From positions 3,313,057 to 3,377,056 of the forward strand of contig NC_080049.1 in the NCBI RefSeq assembly GCF_026212465.1: a stretch of DNA of 64,000 nucleotides, written 5' to 3'. Below the pieces are notes generated by a model, which was given only the letters and a program-made list of their open reading frames with translations, ran no database searches and was not told where the DNA came from. The stretch comes from Amaranthus tricolor. Lineage: Eukaryota; Streptophyta; Magnoliopsida; Caryophyllales; Amaranthaceae. How positions within the stretch are numbered: the first letter of the stretch is position 1; every line of letters starts with the position of its first letter. The position numbers were made by a program, and so were the translations under genes. Of this stretch, positions 1 through 13,192 are shown piece after piece.

Positions 1-511
1 AACGATTCGACTTTTATAAGTTTTTTAAATGGAACTATGCTAATTGGAAAAAAATTGCTCGTGATTGATATTTTATCATTAATTCATTATTTTGAAATTA
101 AATGTGAATGCATTTCAAGATATAATTCAAACTATATTCACTAGCAATAATATCAAACGTGGAAGTAGTACTTCAATTTAAAATTGATTATGTTAATTAA
201 ATACTTTATATTTTTTTTGAAACTAAATATGAACGTAATTCAAGATATAAATCAAACTCTATTCACTATTATATAAAATAAATTAATAATGATTTGATTA
301 CATTATCAAAAAATAAGATTTTATAGAAATTCTAAAATGGAGTGTTCTTGTTATCTTAGAGAGTAGTTAGAGAATTACCTGGGATAGTTATACATTTGTG
401 AGCAGTTATTAAATACTATATATGTAAATGTATTAGTTAGCAATGTCGGCTAAGATTTTATAGAAATTTTTAAAAATTTGTCTTAGATATTATTAGTTAG
501 ACACTTGTGAT
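1..511. other. AT-rich intergenic stretch, no gene seen
   Basis: Two diverged copies of a segment reading 'gaatgcatttcaagatata' / 'gaacgtaattcaagatata' occur near 105-125 and 231-250, so part of this stretch is a degenerate repeat. No long ORF, RNA gene or clear transposon end is visible. Positions 504-511 are the left target-site duplication of the hAT element that follows. Confidence 0.5.
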
Positions 512-1297
512 TAGGGATGGTCACGGGTCCAGGATCCGTCCCGGACCCGCCCCTTTTTTAAGGGTTTGGGTCTTAATTTTTTAGACCCATCGGATCCGAG
601 TCCGGGTCTGGATCCAAAAAAATTTGACGGGTCCGGGTCCGGGTCCTAAGGTGAAGACCCGGACCCGGACCCGGACCCTAAACTTTTAAATTTTATTTTT
701 ATTTTTATATTTTTATTTTTATTTTTGTTAAAATTTTGATGATATTTGCACATTTGTTGTATATGTATAATACTTTAATTGCTCGCCGAGATTAAAGTTT
801 AATTACAGTGTTTATTGTTTAATTCTAATGGTTTTGGAAATTATGGAGGCGACAATATTCTAATTTTGGTTTGTTTTTAGGTACTGAAATAATTTGATTG
901 CGCATTGAGTTAAAGTTTCAATTAGATGTTTAATTCTAATGGTTTTGGAAGTTTACGGAGTGTGATACTAATTATGGACTTGTTTTCGGGTACTGAAATG
1001 AATTGTTAAATTGGTGTATCGATTGATAACTTTCTGTGACAAGTGTTTGTAATACGATAATAAGTTGCTTACAAAAATATAAAAAGACTCGAAAAAGGTT
1101 CAATTTTGACAAATCAAAGAAGCTTTGTATAAGACCCATTAAGGACCCTAGACCCTGTCAGATCCGTAGGGTCCGGGTCTGGGTCTTAAAATTTTGGACC
1201 CTTAGGGTCCGGATCCGGGTCTGGATTCAAAAAAATAAAAGGGTCCGGGTCCGGGTCTGGCCAGACCCGCTCCAGACCCGCCCCATGACCATCCCTG
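512..1297. mobile_element. Non-autonomous hAT transposon (786 bp)
   Basis: The ends are inverted repeats, TAGGGATGGTCA at the left and the complement of CAGGGATGGTCA at the right. They are flanked by a perfect 8 bp target-site duplication CTTGTGAT at 504-511 and 1298-1305, as expected for hAT elements. Both subterminal regions carry tandem runs of GGGTCC / GGACCC units (about 530-675 and 1150-1285), the kind of repeated subterminal motif that hAT transposases bind. The interior is AT-rich with no transposase; the 102-codon ORF here is low-complexity translation of the GGGTCC repeats. The element must be mobilised in trans. Confidence 0.9.
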
Positions 1298-1305
1298 CTT
1301 GTGAT

Positions 1306-1984
1306 CCCAATGTCAAGAGAGACTGCACAATAAATAGTATATGAGCTAAGTTTATTTTAGACTAAATAGCAAGTTATTTGACACAATCAATAAATCGATT
1401 TTAATGAGATAATTTCAATTAAAGAGCTTATATTTTCATATAATTTGTATTAGTCAGAGCTATTTGACACAGATTGCCTCGTACAATAATTTGTGTTAAT
1501 ATTGCTGAAATTTAGATCGAAAATTGAATGTAAAAAGATAGCCCAAATCCAAATTTAACCCATTGGCGAGCACGAGGCATGGGACACAAGCTCTCATAAC
1601 AGGTTTCTCCGGGTCATTACAACTTACAACCAGATCAATAAAAGCCTAATTAATCTATCAAAAGAAGAGGATTAATAGGACCGCGTTGAAGGAGAAGAGA
1701 AGCAAGTGACCTTATGTCACCATATTTTCCCAGCACGCATAGACAATAAACAGTGAATATCAAATTACAATCAACTACACTAATCCAAGCCAATTATTAA
1801 GTTAAGTACCTTGGTTCTATACAGGAAGGACTAGCTGGATCTATTGTAAAGTCACATCCATTTCATGTCCTCTTCACATAGCACATGTAATAACAACACA
1901 CAAACTCCATCTTCCTACCAAAATATACAAGTATCCAAAATGCAATATATGTTTCCTTTGCTTAATCATGAAACATCATTAAGT
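1306..1984. other. Intergenic / probable 3' flank of the WEB gene
   Basis: No coding sequence is recognised. The part nearest 1985 lies directly downstream of the stop codon of the minus-strand WEB gene and probably contains its 3' UTR. No unambiguous poly(A) signal was fixed. Confidence 0.4.
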
Positions 1985-4900
1985 TCAGTTCTCACCAGGA
2001 AGATAAGAAGGTGATCCATCTTCTGCTTGACTTTTCTTCTTGTGAAATATGCCACTAAGATTAGGCAATAGCACTTTCTTTGAAACTGAAGTTTTCGGCT
2101 TATCCAACTTACTTCCGTTGGCCTTATCAGATTCATATTGTACTTGAAACTTGTAATCAACTGGTCCTGACTTAGTTGACACCAAATGTGTGTGTGTCTG
2201 CATAGGTGAGTGAACCTGAGCTTGTACCGCTTGTGTCTCTGCCAAAATGCGGGAGGCAGCCTCAGCTGCTTTCTTTTGCTCTCGTTCCCTCCATCTTCGA
2301 AGCTCACTCTCGACAGCCTTTTTGGCAGCATCAGCCATTTGTGCCTTTTTCAAGGCATCTTCTGTGGCAGCCTTAATATCATCTATCTCCTTCCTAGCAG
2401 CCTCCAACCTCTTAAGTGCCTCATTTTCACTTGCCTTCACCGCTTCCACTTGTGCCATCGCAGCTTCTACCTTCATATCCGCAAGTTTCTCGGATTCTTC
2501 TGCTTTCCTACTTAAAGACCGGAACTCATCCCGTGAGATTGTGATTTTTGCACCCGAATCTGAGGTAGAGGACCGTGCAGCATCTGTTTGTTCAGACAAG
2601 GCCTGAATCTGATCTAGTGCCCTTGCCTCAGCAGCTTTTGCTTCCTCAGCTTCTTGAAGTGCTAAATTTAACTTCTGCTCAGCTTCTTCTAGTAATATTC
2701 GAGTGGCAGCAGCTTCCTTTCTAAGCTCTTCAGCCTTGATTTTCATTTCTTCGGCTTCACGTCTAGAATTTTCTGCTTCAGCTGTTAGTTGATTCAATGT
2801 TGCAATCATTTCATCTGACGCTCCACTAGCTTTAGCTTCTTCTTCCATGAAAGCCTCAAGCTCAGACTTACATTTCCGGAGCTTAACATGCATATTTCCA
2901 GCTATAGATTCGGTTTCCGCGTCTTTCTCTTTCAATTCTGCATGTTCCTTCCTCAAATTCTCTAGTTCGTTCTTCAAAGAATCCACCAAGCACTGGAGAT
3001 AGCTTCCCTCTTCCAACACTTTTTGAAGTGATTTCTTTGCACTGTCCAACTCCAAAGTGACAGTTCTCACAGAGTCAACATCTGATGCCTTAACATTCTC
3101 CACTTCCTTTCTCAAAGCCTCAATTTCACTAATTACTTCTGCCAGTTTAGCCTCAATGTCTTTGGCAACATCAGGATCAAACACTTTCTTCATATTTTCC
3201 AGCTTCTTTGCAGACTCCTCCAATTTAGTTTTGTAAGATTGTCTATCAACATCCTTTTCAGAATATATATTTGCCTGGTCCTGTTGTGCAACAACTGAAG
3301 CCTGTCTCACTTGCTCAATTGTTTCCTTCAGAGAAGAAATTTCCGTTTCAAGTTTGGAAGCCCGTTCTTTGTTCGCTTTGGCAGCATAATCGGCTTCTAC
3401 TGCTTGCTTGGTGGCAGTAACTTTTGCTTCCAAAGATGAATCGTAAGCCTGACGAACTTTTGCCAGCTCTTGCTTGGCAGCATCAAGTTCTGAGATTACA
3501 GTTGTGTACTGTTCTTTTGCATCTCCAAATTCTTTTTCATCAAAACCATTGTTCACAGCATGTTTGCCGCTATTTGCATCTTCGAGCTGCTTTGCATGTT
3601 GTTTTGCAGCTTCTGTCACTTTAATAGAAGCTTCTTTGGATTCATTTAAGATTTTGAGCTTGTTAGTTAGATTTTCTACAGTACTCTTTGCTTTCTCAAG
3701 TTCTATAAGTGCTTCAGCTTTGGTATTTTCAGCATTTCTAAGTTGCTCTTTTAACTTGTTCAGCTCCTTTTGTGCCAGGTGAAGTTCAGTCTCCTTAGCC
3801 AGAACTCTCTGCAATAGCACAAGATTAGCACCTTAAATAAACATTGAACAATGAACATTATAGTTCATAGACAAACTACAGTCAGAAACAAACTGAATCA
3901 TAAAGCAATATCAACAGAAATAGTGCAGCAAAACAATATACTTGAGAGCATTAAGGAAATTTGAGAGCAATTAGCAAATTTGACCCGTCAATGTGATGAT
4001 ATGCCTGGTAATAGACCCATACCACTACTACTCTATTTCTGCAAGAGGGCCTACTTGAACACATGAAATTTAATTTTCAGCCATATGAATCCTATATCTA
4101 GGAAGATGCTCAGCAAATTTGGTCAAAACAAATTAATCTTTCCTGTGATTGGTACCCACAAATTTTAAGCTAGCAAACCAAATTTAAAATATTGATACCA
4201 ATCACCAGGTGGTGGAATGTGCAAGTTCTTTTCAAGTTGATCAGTTGAAATTTTTATTTGAAACCGAAAGAACTTGCCAATATTTCTAAAAACTATGATA
4301 CAGCTGCTAAAATGATAGAAATAAACAAAAAGATAATGAATTGAAGTTAAAGCTTTAAAGTTCCCAAACAAAATATTTATCATATAGAAAAGGAGAAATC
4401 TTATGGCCATATCATTGTGAAGGCATTCAAAATCGTATTGCATCAAAAATCTAAGTACAACAACAATAATGCCAAAACCTTAATCTCGATAAATGTGATC
4501 ATTGGTAAATGGTAAGAAAGATTATATTTTATTTAGTCATTAGTAATAATCTAATATAATTTACCGCTAAGAAAATCAGTTCTAATGATTATCTACATAT
4601 AGTTATTCTACCTATAGCCATATGCAAGTGCAAATCCCGATTCAACAAATTCTTCACTTCTATTATCTTTAATATTTTTCACCAATATCTTCCTCTTCTA
4701 AGATCCTCAAAGCTCTAAATTTCTTTTTTTAGCGGGTAGATTTTTGCATTTGCAGTGCAAAAGATTGACAAAGTGCAATATATAATCAATAGTCACTATT
4801 GAGTTGGGATCAAGATCATTGAATATAAAAGAAGGTCGTTATGCAACGACGCTTTATGATGAATAGAAGTAGCAAATAAAGCCCAAGAGCCCCCCACCCC

Positions 4901-5300
4901 CCTCTTCACCCAAAAGAAAAAAGGATACACCTCTTGCCAACAGGCCAACACCCCAAAAAAAGGGAGACTTAGGAAAAGGAGGCTGGGCATTTTCCCATTC
5001 TTAATTTAGAAAAGAGATACAGAGAATAGAATGCTTAAAAAACACCAAGTGAAGAAGGATACAAAGAATAGTACAAGCACTCAGCTACCCTATTGTAGTA
5101 AACTAGTAGGTGACCAAACAAACCTCGGCAGAATGTGGTTTGGTCTTCCTAATAGCATGTTTTTCTCCAGAAGAAAAGGCAACCTCACCGAACAAGTTGA
5201 CAGCATCCTTCACAGACTGAAATGGAGCCCTGGTGTCTATCTCTCCTACTCCAATCTTAGGAGAACTTGTACTATTCGGCCGTTCTGCAGAGTGCACCAT
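1985..5300 (-). CDS. WEB-family coiled-coil protein (At5g55860-like), two coding exons
   Basis: Coding exons are 5300-5124 and 3808-1985, separated by a 1,315 bp GT-AG intron in phase 0. The product is 666 aa, close to the roughly 650 aa of Arabidopsis At5g55860. Exon 1 gives 59 aa containing the family N-terminal signature GEIDTRAPFQSVKDAVNLFG (residues about 19-38). Exon 2 begins RVLAKETELHLAQKELNKLK and runs as an almost continuous Glu/Lys/Ala-rich coiled coil to about residue 560. A conserved basic C-terminal patch follows (KKVLLPNLSGIFHKKK). WEB/PMI2-type proteins (DUF827) act in blue-light chloroplast photorelocation, probably through actin-related complexes at the cytoplasm/plastid envelope. 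That role is known for WEB1/PMI2 and only inferred for this member. The frame is intact; nothing suggests a pseudogene. An acceptor at 5339/5340 upstream of the ATG implies an intron in the 5' UTR. Confidence 0.9.
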
Positions 5301-5338
5301 ATTTCAATGTCAACTTTGTCTTTAAGAGTTAAAGGCTT
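5301..5338 (-). other. 5' UTR part of WEB coding exon 1
   Basis: Reading the minus strand, a pyrimidine-rich tract ending TTTTTTGCAG lies just upstream of 5338. The 38 bases between this acceptor and the ATG at 5300 have no other in-frame start, which supports the chosen start and a spliced leader. Confidence 0.6.
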
Positions 5339-6491
5339 CTGCAAAAAAGAATCAACAACCAATTCATAAGAGGACAGTGAAAAGCTCATCAAAGTCAGTC
5401 TCAAGTCTGATACTAACAACTGGGAGGTCAAGAATCAGACAAGAGAAGATTAGAGTTGACAAAGCAAAGCACCTATGAATGTTAACCTCCCACATAACAT
5501 CCCGAAAAATTGAAGTTGATAAGACATATAGAAAGCCCATTGCATTAATGCTTTACTCCAAAAATAGAAAGTAGCATTGCAATATGATCCACCCAAAATG
5601 AGCTGGTGAATCTCAAATATCAATTCTCAGTACCTTGTTTTGCCTCAATTATTTCACTTATTTGCTGTGATAACTAACAGACTATACCCGAAAGATTGAA
5701 ATCAGACATAGCAAGAACCTATTATACCCAGAAAGCTTTGAAACATGTCGCTTCTAAGCACCTACTTAATTCAATTATTTCCAATTGTGGAAAGAGTTTT
5801 TTACTCTAATCAGCACAGAACATGAGTCCATTATCATCATACTTATTTCTCTTTCATCAATTATTTTTAATTCATATAACCTTAATAAATGAAGAAAATA
5901 CTTGTCACTGACAGCAATAACCGGCTGATAAAGACCACAAAAGTTCCTCAATGACCCGTTCAAGAAATTCAAAGACATGTTAATGTTAAAGAAAATTCCG
6001 CAGAAGTTAGGGGACTTGAAAATCTTTGAAGATATAACAGTTCAACACAAAAACTAATCATAACATACATGTATAATCGTCATTTATACATACATACCTA
6101 TATGAGCATCATACACCTGGAAGGCTGGAAAAGTCTAGATGAACCACACTGCAATCATTACAGAATACTATTTTTTTTTCTTTTTATTATTAATTCCAAA
6201 AAGAAAACATGTAATTATGCATCAATTATCAAGCATTATGACTGCTATTTTCAATCAAGGTTAAAACTTTCATCATATAACATTAAAGTTACTATTAAGA
6301 GCAAACAAACGTTGATACCACAATTAATTAAAATTAACCCAAAAATTACTGATGTGTGTATTATACAACTTCTCCCACCAAGGAGGTAAGTATGAAGAAA
6401 AAACAAATCGGAAAGTAATAAAAATAATAAAAACAAAAATAAAGGGCAAAACGAGAGCATGAATCGATCACTGTTAAGGTAGCTGACAAAC

Positions 6492-6840
6492 CTTATACGT
6501 CGTAAAACCCTAAAGATCGGCGAAACCCTAAAACGTCAAAAAAAAAGTGATCAAACGGCAGAGAAAGAGTACATGGATCAAAATGTTACGATCATCATCT
6601 TGAAACCCCAAATCGAAAAATGTTCAAAAAGAACAAAGCCAGTAAAACAAAGAAAAGAGAAGGGAAGAAAAGTATGGAAGATTCAAAGAAATAGAGAGGA
6701 AATGGGAGTAATAGTTATTGGTTATAGGAAAAAGATTATGGAATTAAATTACTGCAAATTCATCAATGATTTTGAGAAGAAATTTTGAAAGATGAAAAAT
6801 TGTGATAGTGATAGGGGGAGTCGGAGAGATTTGAAATAGA
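6492..6840 (-). other. Probable 5' UTR exon and promoter-proximal region of the WEB gene
   Basis: On the minus strand a CT-rich, untranslated-leader-like segment ends with TATAAG|GTTTGT, a good donor at 6491/6490. This donor pairs with the acceptor before 5338 and gives a 1,153 bp leader intron. 'AGGGTTT' leader motifs lie just before the donor. The transcription start is not fixed; the upper edge is a guess from the composition change near 6840. Confidence 0.45.
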
Positions 6841-9198
6841 AAAAGGTTGAATCTAAAGCAGACAAATTTGTATACACAATTTACAGTGCTGGGGAACCAA
6901 AGAAATGGAGAGACCCAAGTAACAACAAACACAAAACTCCACATTACTCACAAAGACTTGTCTAATTTGAATATCAACCCAATTGCCTTTACTTTTTTAG
7001 CTTTTTTTTTTTCAATAGCATTCTTGGCTAACTTAAGCCATCCGTTTTTTTTATAAAATAGAATGTTTTAAATAGTGGATATAGAAGTATTATTTTATTA
7101 AATAATAAGTTTAATAGAAGAAAAGTGTAGACGATAAACATTAAATGAAAGTTAATGGAAAAATTATAGAGACGACAACTAATAAAAAAATATTTTTATA
7201 AAGTTATTAGGAAATGTGGGGATCATAAGGAATATGAAATGTTAAAATGAAGTTAGTGGAAGATATGTGAGAACTATAAACATTATTAAAATATTAAAAT
7301 GAGGATGAATAATGTTATTTTTATTCAATATGGAACAACAAATAAAACACTCAAAAATAACAAATGAAAACTTCTTTAAGAAACGAATGGAGTATAATAA
7401 TATAACAATTTGTTAGATTTTTCTATAATAATACTTTATCCGTTCCAAAATTACTTTCAACATATGTTGCTCTCTTCTCTCTTTCGTTTTTCTCTTAAAA
7501 GACCCTAACTTTCATTGTTAACTTTAGGGCTACTATCAAGGTTGATAGTAAACCCTCAATCTCTTTATTTTTGCTTTTTTCGTTTTTGGTTACATATAAA
7601 ATTTATTTTCTCTATATAATAGAGTTATTCTATTCATTTATTGGATTTGATCTACCCATATATTGGATTTTATAGTCTCTCATGGTAAAAGTTTGAAGTC
7701 TTATTATCAATTCGATGGGATATATGGCATTATCACGGGTGTCAGTTCTACTAATACAGTCAATAATATCAAACCTAACTCTATTTCAAAGTCACATCAG
7801 ATCTAAAGACCCCCTTGAAAAAGGCTGCATCAAACTGCGATGTGATAGATGGAAGACTTCAATGTTAGATCTCCTTTATAATTATCGTGATTTTTTCTAT
7901 ATAGAATTTTGTTTGATTAAAATTTCTATATATTTGCTTGATTGTTACTCTGTTGCAGATGTCGCATGATATTTTATCAATGAATTATTAGGTTCCTTTT
8001 ACAAAAATACTTGCAACATTTGTTTTTTACGTAGTCTAATGAATTAATTTAATCCTTAATATCTCAAAATAGTATAATAAAAAAATATAAAAATTTGATA
8101 TTAATAATCTTTGCATTGAGACGAATCAAACAAGATCTCACTTGATTATATTTTAACATATAGGTTAAAAATTAATGACAAATTAAAAACGATGAATAAA
8201 TAGTGCAATATTTATAATGTTACAAATAATTTGGAAAAGAAAAAGTATCAAACTAATTACAAAAAAGGATTTTCACCAAAATTGATATGATCTCAAGTTC
8301 TCAACTTTGAATGTTAGATAGTCACTTGGAGTTTAAGATGTACATTGTTTAAACTCTCACTTTCTAGTTGAAATAGACATTTTAATTGTAAATGGTCACA
8401 TTTTCAAATTTGACTATTAAATAATTACTTTGATTTTACAGTGGACGCTAAACAACTTAAGTTAGTATTTTAAACAACTAATGAGAGTGTTTTAACATTT
8501 AAAATGATGTTTTAAATATTGAAAAACTTAAAGTAAATAGTTTAAAGAATATTTTGACAACTACAACTTTTAAGTTCAGTCGAAGTTTTTTTTTTCGAAC
8601 TACAACCTCCAAGTTACGAAAGTCGACATTGATACAACCAAGTAACGAGAATATAATATCTCGTGCTCAAAATATCCTTTTTGACCTAATCTTTTATCTT
8701 TGACCTTAACCAAAATTACTCAAACTAACCCACATTTCAAGCCATACCACTTCATAACCTTCTTACCCCTCTCTCTAGTCTCTATCACTACCATTAGCAC
8801 CCCCCATCATAACTCCCCTTTCTCTCCATCATTTTCTCTCTTCTCCTTTCTCTTATTTAGTCTTTCCTTTCATAGAAGCCTTCAGTCACCATAAATATAC
8901 ATCTTTCATTTTCAATTGCCTTTTATCTTCTCTTCTTGTTTTTCTTCATATTTTTCTTTCTTTATTATTAGATTCGTTTCTTTTGGGTGTTCTTTTTATT
9001 TGAATCCACATGTTCCCAACTTTAAAAACCTATTTTTTCAATAAAGTTTTAATATTTAGTTCATGAGTTGTAATTATTTTATTTATTCACTGTATTAATA
9101 TCACATTTTGATTTTGGATTTCTCTAAATTTTGAGTCCCTCACCTAAACTTCATTTAGGTCTGTGAAAACTAAAATTTTAAGTTTATAATACCTGAAT

Positions 9199-9368
9199 GA
9201 ATTGAGTTTTCTAATTTTAGTACTTGTGTATGCTCAATCAATCTGGAAAATTTGTGGGTACAATTGAAATAGATTTTTTAGTTTTAAGACTTGTGTATAT
9301 TCATTCAATTTGAGAAATCTATGGGTACCTATTTGAATTGAGTTTTCTAATTTTAGGACTATTTTATG
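9199..9368. repeat. Imperfect tandem repeat, unit about 68 bp, 2.5 copies
   Basis: The unit contains GAATTGAGTTTTCTAATTTT, a variant of ACTTGTGTAT and a variant of GTGGGTAC. It starts near 9199, again near 9262 in diverged form, and again near 9331 (partial). No coding capacity is seen. Confidence 0.6.
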
Positions 9369-11579
9369 CTTAACTTTTATCCTAATTTCCTATGATTATG
9401 GTTTGATTATGGGTAATATATGCATCTCAAAATTATATACTTGAATTGGGTTTTTAACATAGAAATTAATTAAATTATGTAACATAAATAAAATAACTAA
9501 TAACTTAAAGTACAAGAATGCTCAAATATCAAACGCACATGCACCATTTTTTTTTGGCCAAAACGTTCTTAATTTCTTGCTCAGTTGTCCGAATAAAACA
9601 TATAATTTATCGTTAGAAAGCTCTTATAATCTAATTTCCAACGCCACCAGTCTTGCCTCAATATATCTTCCTATAAAAAATTATGGTCAAAAGAGTGAAC
9701 ATATACCAAATTTCAGCTCAAAACTTTTGAATTATGAACACTTAACTACTCTTTTGCTCAAGTAAGTCAAAATCACCTTAGTACCTTAGTAAACTCTCCA
9801 TCATCATTAAAACTATAATAATTATGCATAAAAAATCAAAACCAGCCAAAATTAACATACATAGCAAAAATAAGTTAGATGGCATAAATCTTCCAAAATA
9901 AGCATGAAATTACTAACACCGATCATTATGAGGAGTATAAATCATTTGAATAAGTGCAAATGCTTAAACTTATCAGCCATACCCCATAGATTCTATTCGA
10001 GCCCCTTTAACGTTGTTACTTTTGCAAAAGTGGTCATGGAAGTGGTTTTAACGCCTATAAAGCTAGATAGCAAAGACAAGCGTTTTAACCACCAAATTTA
10101 CACTCGGCCTAACTTAGTATTAAGCAAGCTTAGAGCTAATAATTGTATTCAGTCCTTGACAGAAATAATTGTAATTAAATATCTATACTTATTGATATAT
10201 AATATTATATTTATTTAATTGTTTTTTAAATCTTGAGAACAAGAATATTTATTTTTAGTTGTAAATGCTTTTATAAAACAAGAGAATTTTAAATTAGTTT
10301 AATAGTTGTAGATTTTCACTTTCACCTTTGTGATAGAGATATAATATAAATCTCAATACCTACAAAAGGGATCAATTCATTCCCCGCATTTCACTAAAAG
10401 GGCATTACATATTTACGTTTTTAATCCTCAAAATTTACTAAATTATTTCATAGGAATGGTATTATTCTCCTCTTCATAATTCATTCCACTTTTTTACCAA
10501 ACCCTTTTACTCCATTTTATTTGTAATTTCAAGCTACAATAATCATTATTTTTTAAAATAAACTTATCCTCATTTTCATTCTTTTTGATTCATCCCCATA
10601 TCTTAAATGTGAAGAAATAAAATTAGTAAAAATGAGCTGATGATAAACTATCTATGGTAACTTTATGGTTTTGGTTGGAGATATTTATTCGAATTATCGA
10701 GTGGATTTCGGATTTGATTTTTTGAATTGTTGAAAATTGAATTTTATTTCATTGATTTTTAAATAATTGCAAATCCATTTTGAAGTCGATTCCAATCGAG
10801 TTCGATTACAATATCAAACCGTTGAGTCTTTTTTAAACACTTTTAGTTTTGGTTTATAAGTCATTTACCAAAAAACTTTTTCATTGTTTAACCAACCAAT
10901 AAGCTTAAGCTAAAAACCAACCAAAGAACACCCAAGCTTCCTTCTTTTTGTCTATTCATAAGAAAATCAAGCTTGTATTGAAATAAAACTACTCTTGTAA
11001 GAGATCGTCCCTCGGTGAGACGAGCTCAAAATAGAGAGCTCATCATACCTTATATCATATCATATAATATCATCATCATTATACAATCTAATAAAAAAAA
11101 ATAGTAATATTCCACATGTCATTCTCATAGTGATTTGTCATATGAATTATATATATTGGTCGAATTTAAATACATGACAAGAAATATTTTTTAATAGTAT
11201 ATCATTGCAAAATATGTTCTAAATAACTACTACTAACATCAATATATTCCTTAATATATGAGTAGTATATCACAATAATATATCTTCTTTTGAATTTTTT
11301 TGAATATACTATTTTTCTATTTAAAAGCTACATAAGATTTCAAATTAAAGTTTCTTAGAATATACATTTGCTTCTTTATGTTGAAGTAGTTGCTAAATAT
11401 AAAGTTTCTTCATCAATATTTTAATTTTTAAAATATTTCATCAATAAAAACATATACATGATAAAGAAAATTATTTTGACAATGACAAAAGAATCATTAT
11501 GATAACGTTGAAAGATCACTCTGATTTGTCTTAAAAAGTATGAGAACTTTAGTTAATACTTATATTAACAATCTAATTT

Positions 11580-11680
11580 TTTTCATTAAAAGTATAATAT
11601 ATTCTCAAATTCTCTATTTATTTATAAGAAACTAGTATAGAAATACGTGTAACGCACGGAGTTATTAGTATTGAAATATA
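11580..11680 (-). mobile_element. Helitron-like 3' terminus (minus orientation)
   Basis: Read on the minus strand, a small hairpin (CGTGCGTTACACG) is followed by TATTTCTATACTAG and then T. This matches the Helitron 3' end rule of a hairpin, a short spacer and CTRR inserted before T. It resembles the two ends at 15062 and 15928. The 5' end was not located, so the element's extent is unknown; the coordinates bracket the terminus only. Confidence 0.4.
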
Positions 11681-12177
11681 GAAGTATATGATTTTTAAAC
11701 AATAATATAATTTTATATATTGTTATCAAGTTGAAATTTTCACGTTAAAATTTTATAATCAATATAATTATATAATAATAATTTGATAATAGTCATAATT
11801 TTTCACTTTCTTTTAAATTATGTTACTCCCTCCCTATACATTAGTGGTAAAGAGAAATTGAATGTTTTTTTAAATATGAATATTTGATAATAAATAAAGA
11901 GAAAATAAATTGTGTGGAAGAAATTAAAAAAGATTTAACATGTATAGATGAGACAAAAAGATGTGGTGGTTCATTGTCAAAAAAATAGAAATAATACAAA
12001 AGGGGCAAGATAGAAAATGATTCTGAAATAGGTGGGATGAAGAGAGTTTTTTTTACTGTTTTTATTATGACACACGGAATACTTTATAATACACGATCAA
12101 AAAATTTTAAAAATAATATATAATAAAAAAAATACAAATATTAATACAACCAAAAACTTAAAAATTTAAAACTTAAT

Positions 12178-12207
12178 GATGATGATGATGATGATAATAA
12201 TAATAAT
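12178..12207. repeat. (GAT)n/(AAT)n microsatellite
   Basis: Short run of GAT triplets changing to AAT triplets directly upstream of a LINE-tail-like segment. Confidence 0.8.
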
Positions 12208-12209
12208 AG

Positions 12210-12460
12210 TAAGACCTTTTTGCTTATGTTGGCCACATAAGTAGTTTTATTCTTTGTAAAGCCGTTTGTGGTGCTATTTGTTGAGATATCCCGGAGTCTC
12301 TTCTGCATAGGAAGAGTGAGGTAGGGAAACCCTTTCTGGGCTCCACTTCCACATTAATGCAACTCATGGAGAGAAATCTAAAAATCTGAATTTATACCTT
12401 GTGTGTAAATTATTTTGTTTTGTGTTTAATTGAAAACCGTTTGACAAAATAATAATAATA
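12210..12460 (+). mobile_element. LINE 3' UTR remnant ending in (AAT)n
   Basis: The segment from about 12285 (GATATCCCGGAGTCTCTTCT) through GTTTGACAAAATAATAATAA is a diverged copy of 30158-30340, where a similar stretch follows a LINE C-terminal coding fragment. Both copies share the GAAGAGTGAGGT motif, a 'tttataccttg' motif and a terminal AAT-rich tail. The most likely reading is a 5'-truncated LINE tail; a LINE-mobilised SINE is an alternative. Confidence 0.5.
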
Positions 12461-12466
12461 TAGTAA

Positions 12467-12858
12467 GGTATATTCTATATGGTAGCAACATACTTTTATA
12501 AAATGCCAGTAATAGCAATTCTTAAAAAAAATCAACAGAATAGCATTGTGATGGGCTAAAAATGTTTAATTGACTATTAAGTTGTAAAATATCTTATTTG
12601 CCATTGTTTTCTTTCCTTAAAGCTGCAATAGATTTAATAGTTAAGATTTGCTACTACTGGCTTTTTATAAAAGTATGTTGCTACCATATAAAATATTCCT
12701 AAGATATTTCACTACTTAACAGTCAATTAAACGTTTTTATCCCATTAATGTTATTGTAGCTTTAAGTACAACATTACAATGTTATTCTGTGAATTTTTTT
12801 AAAAGTTTTGCTACCACTGGTGTTTCATAAAAGTATGTTACAACCATATAGAATATCC

Positions 12859-12859
<1 letters not shown>
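12467..12859. mobile_element. Two overlapping Mutator-like MITE copies
   Basis: A complete small copy runs from about 12467 (TATTCTATATGGTAGCAACA) to about 12700, where the same end appears inverted (GTATGTTGCTACCATATAAA). A second, partial copy continues to 12859 and ends ACAACCATATAGAATATCCC. The ends match those of the larger elements at 16494-21645 and 45674-50315, so they form one family. No clean target-site duplication was found because the flanks are microsatellite. Confidence 0.6.
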
Positions 12860-12905
<46 letters not shown>

Positions 12906-13145
12906 GCTACTGTTCCTACTTCTACTCCTACTACTCCTACTGCTACTACTCCTACTGCTACTACTCCTGCTACTGCTACTGCTACTGCTACTGCTATAGA
13001 ATATCCCTATTACTACTACTACTACTGTTGCTGCTGCTGCTGCTGCTGCTCCTCCTACTCCTACTGCTACTGCTGCTGCTGCTGCTCCTCCTACTACTAC
13101 TCCTACTACTGCTACTGCTACTGCTACTGCTACTGCTACTGCTAC

Positions 13146-13192
<47 letters not shown>

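Larger units (their letters stand above)
6850..12177. other. Gene-poor intergenic region
   Basis: No ORF with recognisable domains occurs on either strand. About 8700-8950 is a CT-rich stretch followed by a TATA-like ATAAATATAC, resembling a promoter/leader, but no coding sequence follows it. Diverged MITE-like sequence is suspected around 7975-8200 and 11825-11900 (CTCCCTCC near 11826), but no paired ends were found. A tandem repeat lies at 9199-9368 and a Helitron-like end at about 11632 (separate entries). Confidence 0.5.

Noticed and set aside
2210..3782. Plus-strand ORFs opposite the WEB gene
   Set aside because: They are shadows of the Ala/Glu/Lys-rich coiled-coil coding sequence on the minus strand.
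7970..8230. Stowaway-like MITE
   Set aside because: Internal sequence resembles the element at 41186-41414 (AGACGAATCAAACAAGATC), but no paired inverted ends or TA duplication could be found.
8700..8894. Possible small + strand gene with promoter-like context
   Set aside because: The CT-rich stretch has leader-like composition but the 64-codon ORF has no recognisable sequence and no following exons.
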